A DNA stretch of 64,000 nt, taken from NCBI RefSeq assembly GCF_000245335.1, contig NZ_JH600304.1:1-64000 (forward strand), given 5' to 3'. This DNA is from Bacillus mojavensis RO-H-1 = KCTC 3706 (GTDB taxonomy: Bacteria; Bacillota; Bacilli; Bacillales; Bacillaceae). This document shows positions 59,674-64,000 of the stretch, in pieces (the stretch's first letter is position 1; every line of letters begins with the position of its first letter). Under the pieces are notes generated by a model, which was not told the DNA's origin, ran no database searches, and was given only the letters and a program-made list of their open reading frames with translations. A program made the position numbers and the translations under genes.

Positions 59674-60140
59674 TTCTCTCTTCCCTCACTGCGATAGCAG
59701 GTGTAAGCAGAAAATTGCTCCTCCCACCTGGTATGTGCTTCTGCATTGCGAAAACTGTTTATGTCGCTGACACCGTTTTCTGCAAGTAAGGTGTCCTCTG
59801 TTTCAGCTAGTTTGAGAGAAACATTCATTGAATTCAGTATTCTGTATTCAGCACGATACAAAGCATGACCAGGCACCTGAACAATGAGCCATTTCCCTTT
59901 ATCCCGTTTTATGCGTTTCGTCCTGACAGCTTCTATACCGTTTCTTTTCATAAAAATACGAATTTCTTTTATCATGTCGGGCGTTTTTTCGAAAAGTACG
60001 GTTTCTGCCAGTTTCATCGTCTCAACTGACAGATTCCATCGGACTGTCAATGTGTGAGAGTTTTGGATATTCATGTCGAATACGTCCCTAAAAAAAGGAA
60101 GCCCCCTTCGAATGTTATAAGGAAATGAGTGTTGGTCCAT
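59670..60140 (-). CDS. yqgL: YqgL, unknown protein linked to a glycosyltransferase
   Basis: 156 aa, no transmembrane segment or signal peptide. Mixed alpha/beta composition: HTLTVRWNLSVETMKLAE at about 30-47, a basic patch (AVRTKRIKRDKGKW) and KWLIVQVPGHALYRAEYRI. The core resembles small carbohydrate-binding DUF4912-type folds only vaguely, so I assign no function. Tight ATGA coupling with the glycosyltransferase downstream suggests joint action. ATG 60140; the purine stretch GGAG is about 14 bases away. Confidence 0.75.
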   Translation of the reverse strand: MDQHSFPYNIRRGLPFFRDVFDMNIQNSHTLTVRWNLSVETMKLAETVLFEKTPDMIKEIRIFMKRNGIEAVRTKRIKRDKGKWLIVQVPGHALYRAEYRILNSMNVSLKLAETEDTLLAENGVSDINSFRNAEAHTRWEEQFSAYTCYRSEGREK

Positions 60141-60254
60141 AGGCTTCTCACAATCTCCTTTCCTTCCATTGGCTCGGTGATCCTATTAAACCATTACACA
60201 TAAAGGAAGAAAAGAAAGATTTCTCGACAAAAACTCGTTTTTTTCGCGAATTCC

Positions 60255-60283
60255 TTTAGAATCCACTTGTTTTATGGTATAAA
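60255..60283 (+). promoter_or_regulatory. Sigma-A promoter of yqzD-yqzC
   Basis: TTTAGA (60255-60260), 17 bases, TATAAA (60278-60283), 37 bases before the yqzD GTG. Confidence 0.7.
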
Positions 60284-60319
60284 AAAGAAGGATAAAAAAA
60301 GAATAGAAGGTGATGAAAC

Positions 60320-60673
60320 GTGGAAATTGCTATTATTGCGTTGTTTATCGTCAGTATAGCGCTAATTGCATTCTCATATTCTCAACGAGATCCGATGAAA
60401 GATGTCGAGCAGGAGCTTGAAACATTGCAGCTTTCTGCTATGCAGGAAATTTATAAGCTCAAAAAGAAAATGACGGTGCTTGAGGAAGAATTACTTGAAA
60501 CAAACCTTGTGATCCGCAAAGCAAAGAACAGCGGCATCAATCAAAAGATCGCCAAGCAAATACTTTCTAAATATAATAATGGCATGTCAGCTGAAGCAAT
60601 TGCTAAAGCTGAGCATGTATCAGTAGAAGACGTGAATACGATTATAAAAGATAATGAGAAGGTGCTCGTATGA
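60320..60673 (+). CDS. yqzD: YqzD membrane-anchored coiled-coil protein
   Basis: 117 aa. One N-terminal span (about 3-20), then a heptad-rich coiled coil (about 27-65, DVEQELETLQLSAMQEIYKLKKK region) and a C-terminal helix-turn-helix-like tail (about 75-117, AEAIAKAEHVSVEDVNTII). Start GTG 60320 behind AGAAGGTGATG. It overlaps yqzC by four bases; function unknown. Confidence 0.85.
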   Translation: MEIAIIALFIVSIALIAFSYSQRDPMKDVEQELETLQLSAMQEIYKLKKKMTVLEEELLETNLVIRKAKNSGINQKIAKQILSKYNNGMSAEAIAKAEHVSVEDVNTIIKDNEKVLV

Positions 60674-61134
60674 CAAAACGAGGCATTCAGGCATTTGCCG
60701 GCGGTATCATATTAGCGACAGCCGTTCTCGCAAGTGTTTTTTATCTGACAGATGAAGATCAAGCAGCTGCTGTAAAAGAACAAAAAACAGTAACCGAGCA
60801 AGACGTAAACAATTATCTCGATTCTAAAAAAATGGTTTCTGTTAACCGTGATGAATATCAAAAGCTTCTCGACTCAAAAGAGAAATCTCTGAGCGATGAC
60901 AGCAGCTCAGACTCGAAAACAGGCAAAGTAAAAACGTACAAGCTTATCATTAAAGACGGCATGAGCACCGCAGATGTATCAGCTATTCTTGAAAAAGAAG
61001 GCATTATTGCTTCAGCTGAAGACTTTAATGACTACGTGATAGACGCGGGGTATCACAAGGAGATCCGTGCCGGTGAATTTAAAGTAAAATCAGATATGAG
61101 CTTCAAAAAAATCGTTAAAACATTAACACGATAA
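60670..61134 (+). CDS. yqzC: YqzC, MltG/YceG-like N-terminal domain protein
   Basis: 154 aa. One N-terminal span (about 8-25), a Ser/Asp-rich linker (about 70-87) and a C-terminal segment (KTYKLIIKDGMSTADVSAILEKEGII … EFKVKSDMSFKKIVKTLT) resembling the LysM-like entry domain of MltG lytic transglycosylases; the catalytic part is absent. Possibly a peptidoglycan-linked partner. ATG 60670 overlaps yqzD. Ends at the shared terminator before pst. Confidence 0.85.
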   Translation: MTKRGIQAFAGGIILATAVLASVFYLTDEDQAAAVKEQKTVTEQDVNNYLDSKKMVSVNRDEYQKLLDSKEKSLSDDSSSDSKTGKVKTYKLIIKDGMSTADVSAILEKEGIIASAEDFNDYVIDAGYHKEIRAGEFKVKSDMSFKKIVKTLTR

Positions 61135-61167
61135 AAAAACAGGCTATGTTAACAGCCTGTTTTTTTT
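61133..61167. terminator. Bidirectional terminator of yqzC and pst
   Basis: AAACAGGCT/AGCCTGTTT stem with A and T runs on either side, ending both yqzC and pstBB. Confidence 0.9.
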
Positions 61168-61948
61168 ATCCGAATTTCCCTGTAATATAATCGAGTGTTC
61201 TTTGATCTCTCGGCTGAGAGAACATTTTATTTGTATTGTCGCATTCAACAAGCTCACCCATGTAGAAAAATGCAGTTTGATCAGAAACCCTCGCTGCCTG
61301 CTGCATGTTGTGCGTCACGATAACGATGGTGTATTTATTTTTCAGCTGAAGAATGAGCTCTTCAATTTTTCTCGTCGAAATTGGATCTAACGCAGATGTC
61401 GGCTCATCCATCAGCAAAATATCAGGGTTTGTCGCAAGAGCTCTGGCGATACAGAGACGCTGCTGCTGACCGCCTGATAATGAGAGTGCAGATGAATGCA
61501 AACGATCCTTCACCTCATCCCACAGCGCCACGTCTTTTAATGACTTTTCTACAATGTCTTGCAGCTTCTTTTTATTTTTGACGCCGTGGACTCTCGGTCC
61601 GTAAGCGACATTATCAAAAATTGATTGCGGAAACGGGTTTCCTTTCTGAAATACCATGCCGATGTTTTTTCTCAAATCTACAATATCGACTTTATCTTTT
61701 AAAATGTTGCTGCCCTTATAGTTCAGCTCACCTGCAAGCTTTACATTCGGCGTCATCTGAATCATTAAATTCAATGTTTTAATAAATGTTGATTTGCCGC
61801 ATCCTGACGGCCCGATAATCGCCGTGACTTCGTTTTGATTAATGCTCAAATTGATATTTTTTAAGGCATGGTTTTCTCCATACCATAAATTCATTCCGTT
61901 GACTTGATAAACTTCCTGTTTCTTTACAGCTTCGGTAGCAATACTCAT
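61166..61948 (-). CDS. pstBB: Phosphate ABC transporter ATP-binding protein PstBB
   Basis: 260 aa from ATG 61948 ([16 protein letters not shown]) behind TAGGAGGG. Walker [14 protein letters not shown] signature [10 protein letters not shown], Walker [14 protein letters not shown]. High-affinity phosphate uptake with PstS, PstC and PstA. A longer frame upstream is not used. pstBA lies ten bases upstream and is a close relative. Confidence 0.97.
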   Translation of the reverse strand: MSIATEAVKKQEVYQVNGMNLWYGENHALKNINLSINQNEVTAIIGPSGCGKSTFIKTLNLMIQMTPNVKLAGELNYKGSNILKDKVDIVDLRKNIGMVFQKGNPFPQSIFDNVAYGPRVHGVKNKKKLQDIVEKSLKDVALWDEVKDRLHSSALSLSGGQQQRLCIARALATNPDILLMDEPTSALDPISTRKIEELILQLKNKYTIVIVTHNMQQAARVSDQTAFFYMGELVECDNTNKMFSQPRDQRTLDYITGKFG

Positions 61949-61958
61949 TGCCGCCCTC

Positions 61959-62768
61959 CTATCCGAATTTCCCGTTAATGTAATCCTCTGTTTTTTGCTG
62001 CTTCGGACTTGTAAAAATTTGTTCGGTCTGTCCGTATTCAACGATTTCGCCGTTTAAAAAGAAAGCCGTCCGGTCAGACACCCGCAGAGCCTGCTGCATA
62101 TTATGAGTGACAATGATAATTGAGTATTCGCTTTTCAATTCCGTAATCAATTCTTCTATTTTCGCATTTGAAATCGGATCAAGCGCTGAAGCAGGTTCAT
62201 CAAGAAGAAGAACGGCCGGCTTCATTGCAAGCGTTCTGGCAATACATAAACGCTGCTGCTGACCGCCTGATAACGAAAGGGCGGATGAATGCAAACGGTC
62301 CTTTACTTCATCCCAGAGCGCCGCTTTTGTTAAGCTTTCTTCCACGATGTCGTCTAGCACTGCTTTGTTCCGCTCACCGGCATATTTTAATGCATGTGTG
62401 ATATTATGGTAGATCGATTTCGGAAATGGATTCGGCTTTTGGAAGACCATGCCGATTTCTCTTCTTAAGCTGACAACGTTTATATTGCTTCCCAGTATAT
62501 TTAATCCTTCATACAAAATTTCACCATCGCTTCTTGCAGAAGGAATTAAGTCATTCATTCGGTTAATATTTCTTAAAAAAGTTGATTTGCCGCATCCTGA
62601 CGGCCCGATCAAAGCGGTTACCGCATTTTTTTCAATCTCCATATTCACATCACGAACAGCCTGTTTGTTTCCGTAGAAAATAGACAGATCCTTCACCTCG
62701 AGCACATTTTGCTGCTGAGGAATCATTCCCACTCTCTCAGGCTTTTCTTTTACCATTTGTTCAGACAT
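61959..62768 (-). CDS. pstBA: Phosphate ABC transporter ATP-binding protein PstBA
   Basis: 269 aa. Same motifs as Pst[23 protein letters not shown] and [13 protein letters not shown] (Ala where PstBB has Thr). The two ATPases share long stretches around the signature, so they look like a duplication within the operon. ATG 62768; spacing to pstA is 20 bases. Confidence 0.97.
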   Translation of the reverse strand: MSEQMVKEKPERVGMIPQQQNVLEVKDLSIFYGNKQAVRDVNMEIEKNAVTALIGPSGCGKSTFLRNINRMNDLIPSARSDGEILYEGLNILGSNINVVSLRREIGMVFQKPNPFPKSIYHNITHALKYAGERNKAVLDDIVEESLTKAALWDEVKDRLHSSALSLSGGQQQRLCIARTLAMKPAVLLLDEPASALDPISNAKIEELITELKSEYSIIIVTHNMQQALRVSDRTAFFLNGEIVEYGQTEQIFTSPKQQKTEDYINGKFG

Positions 62769-62788
62769 TGTTTTCGCCTCTTTCCGGT

Positions 62789-63673
62789 CTAATTTGCCGT
62801 AAGCTTTTTATAGATTATTGTTCCAAGCCATCTCGCCGCGAGATTAAAGACAAGAACTGAAATCACCAGCACTGCTGAACCGCCGTTGGCAATCGCTTCA
62901 GCATCCGGAATCATCCCTTGCGTATTTACGTTCCAAATGTGGACCGCAAGTGTTTCAGCGGGTCTGAAAATATTAAGCGGCGATGTTTCAGAAAACGGAT
63001 TCCACTCTGCAAAATTGAGGCGCGGCGTTGTAAGTCCTGCTGTAAATAATAAAGCCGCTGCTTCTCCGAACACCCTCCCTGACGCTAAAATGGCACCTGT
63101 GATGATGGAAGGGATTGCGCTTGGTATTAATACAGTTTTTACGGTATGCCAGCGAGAAACACCTAGAGCGAGCGATGCTTCCTTCAAATCTTTAGGGACT
63201 GAACGGACCGCGTCTTCTGTCACACGTACCATAACTGGAAGGTTAAATACTGTTAATGCCAGCGCCCCGCCTATGATCGTATATCCCCAGCCTGTCAGAT
63301 TAACAAACATCAGTAATCCGAACATTCCAATGACAATGGACGGAAGAGATGAAAGGACCTCAATACATGTTCTGATAAAATCTGTCACTTTGTTGTTAGG
63401 CGCGTATTCCGCCATGAACACACCGCCGCCCACTCCGAGCGGGATGGTAATCAGCATCGTGATAAACAAAATATAGAAGGAGTTAAACAGCTGGTCTCGT
63501 ATTCCGCCTCCTGCGGCGATGGCGCTGGATTTTGTCGTAATAAAGTCTAAGCTGAGCTGAGAAACACCGTTAATAATAATATAGGAAAACAAACCGACTA
63601 GAATCGCGGCGATAATGGCTGCGCATAAACCGAACATTCCAGTCGCCAGTTTATTTGTTAATTTGCGGTTCAT
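62789..63673 (-). CDS. pstA: Phosphate ABC transporter permease PstA
   Basis: 294 aa, six membrane spans and the EAA loop [26 protein letters not shown] near residue 165. Permease partner of PstC. ATG 63673, one base overlap with the pstC TAA (TAATG). Confidence 0.97.
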   Translation of the reverse strand: MNRKLTNKLATGMFGLCAAIIAAILVGLFSYIIINGVSQLSLDFITTKSSAIAAGGGIRDQLFNSFYILFITMLITIPLGVGGGVFMAEYAPNNKVTDFIRTCIEVLSSLPSIVIGMFGLLMFVNLTGWGYTIIGGALALTVFNLPVMVRVTEDAVRSVPKDLKEASLALGVSRWHTVKTVLIPSAIPSIITGAILASGRVFGEAAALLFTAGLTTPRLNFAEWNPFSETSPLNIFRPAETLAVHIWNVNTQGMIPDAEAIANGGSAVLVISVLVFNLAARWLGTIIYKKLTAN

Positions 63674-64000
63674 TACACTTTCCTCCTAGATGACAAGTAG
63701 CGAATAAGCAGGATGAACAAGAATGACATCACCAGCAACACAAGTCCCATTGACCACAGCGTATTATTTTCAACGCTTCCGTATGTGGTATGGCCCATAT
63801 TCAGCGTAATAATGGTTGTCAATGTTCCTGCGGTGTCAAGCAGACTTTCAGGCAAAACTCTTGTATTTCCAATCACCATTTGAACAGCCAGAGCTTCACC
63901 AAACGCACGCGCCATACCTAGGACAACGGCAGTCATTAATGTCGGAAAAGCTGCAGGGATGAGTACTTTTCTAATGGTCTGCCATCTTGTCGCACCGAGA
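63673..64000 (-). CDS. pstC: Phosphate ABC transporter permease PstC (5' part outside the window)
   Basis: The frame is open to the window edge. The last 108 residues show the EAA motif GATRWQTIRKVLIPAAFPTL, three membrane segments and the end LIRYLSSRRKV. The rest of pstC and pstS lie beyond 64000, transcribed toward the window. Pho-regulated in B. subtilis; those boxes are not in this window. Confidence 0.95.
   Translation of the reverse strand, partial: LGATRWQTIRKVLIPAAFPTLMTAVVLGMARAFGEALAVQMVIGNTRVLPESLLDTAGTLTTIITLNMGHTTYGSVENNTLWSMGLVLLVMSFLFILLIRYLSSRRKV

Noticed and set aside
62168-62401. Plus-strand open frames across pstBA, pstBB and other coding genes
   Set aside because: Complement shadows of well-supported genes, no binding sites.

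Overview
The window is a 64-kb stretch of ordinary core chromosome from a member of the Bacillus subtilis species complex. Gene content and order match, by my recollection, the yqiG–spo0A–spoIVB–recN … spoIIIA … gcv … sinIR–tasA … comG … yqg … pst region of B. subtilis 168. Several proteins (TasA, ComGB, ComGD, GluP) differ from the 168 versions I remember, so this is probably another strain or species of the complex and not 168 itself. No prophage, insertion sequence, CRISPR array or genomic island was seen.

Layout. 1–2.2 kb: 3' end of an old-yellow-enzyme gene, a tiny membrane-protein gene and spo0A. 2.5–13.2 kb, minus strand: spoIVB, recN, ahrC, yqxC, dxs, ispA, xseB, xseA, folD, nusB. 13.5–15.8 kb: accB-accC-yqhY, the start of fatty-acid synthesis. 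15.9–21.2 kb: the eight-gene spoIIIA operon (mother-cell side of the forespore feeding channel) behind a clear sigma-E promoter. 21.2–28.9 kb: yqhV, efp, yqhT, aroQ, yqhR, yqhQ, yqhP, yqhO, mntR, lipM, yqhL. 28.9–33.2 kb: gcvT-gcvPA-gcvPB behind a tandem glycine riboswitch, divergent from the SNF2 helicase pair yqhH-yqhG. 36–38.8 kb: the biofilm switch sinI-sinR facing tapA-sipW-tasA. 39–43.7 kb: yqzG, then the competence pilus operon comGA–comGG plus yqzE. 43.9–49.8 kb: a decayed CBS-domain gene, yqxL, yqhB, rsbRD, tRNA-Gln, mgsR, yqgY, yqgX, yqgW (sigma-B promoters precede yqxL and mgsR). 49.8–60.1 kb: yqgV to yqgL, including yqgS, glcK, gluP and rpmGA. 60.3–64 kb: yqzD-yqzC and the 3' part of the pst phosphate-transport operon, cut at the window edge.

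How the genes work together. The window carries much of the regulatory logic of post-exponential B. subtilis. Spo0A (with 0A boxes upstream of spo0A and sinI) controls sporulation (spoIVB, spoIIIA) and the SinI/SinR switch, which represses tapA-sipW-tasA at operators visible in the sequence. The comG operon carries a ComK-type double AT box, and sigma-B stress genes sit next to it.

The most unusual aspect is broken genes. efp, gluP, yqgT (two lesions) and yqgM are interrupted by frameshifts, yqgO has an in-frame stop, and yqhB has its best ribosome binding site out of frame by one base. The breaks are short indels, one of them in a homopolymer, so either the assembly has residual errors or the strain is losing accessory genes. 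The CBS pseudogene beside comG, in contrast, is genuinely degenerate. A second notable item is a roughly 165-bp, multiply inverted-repeat element between recN and spoIVB, flanked by two near copies of a terminator stem as if it had inserted there.
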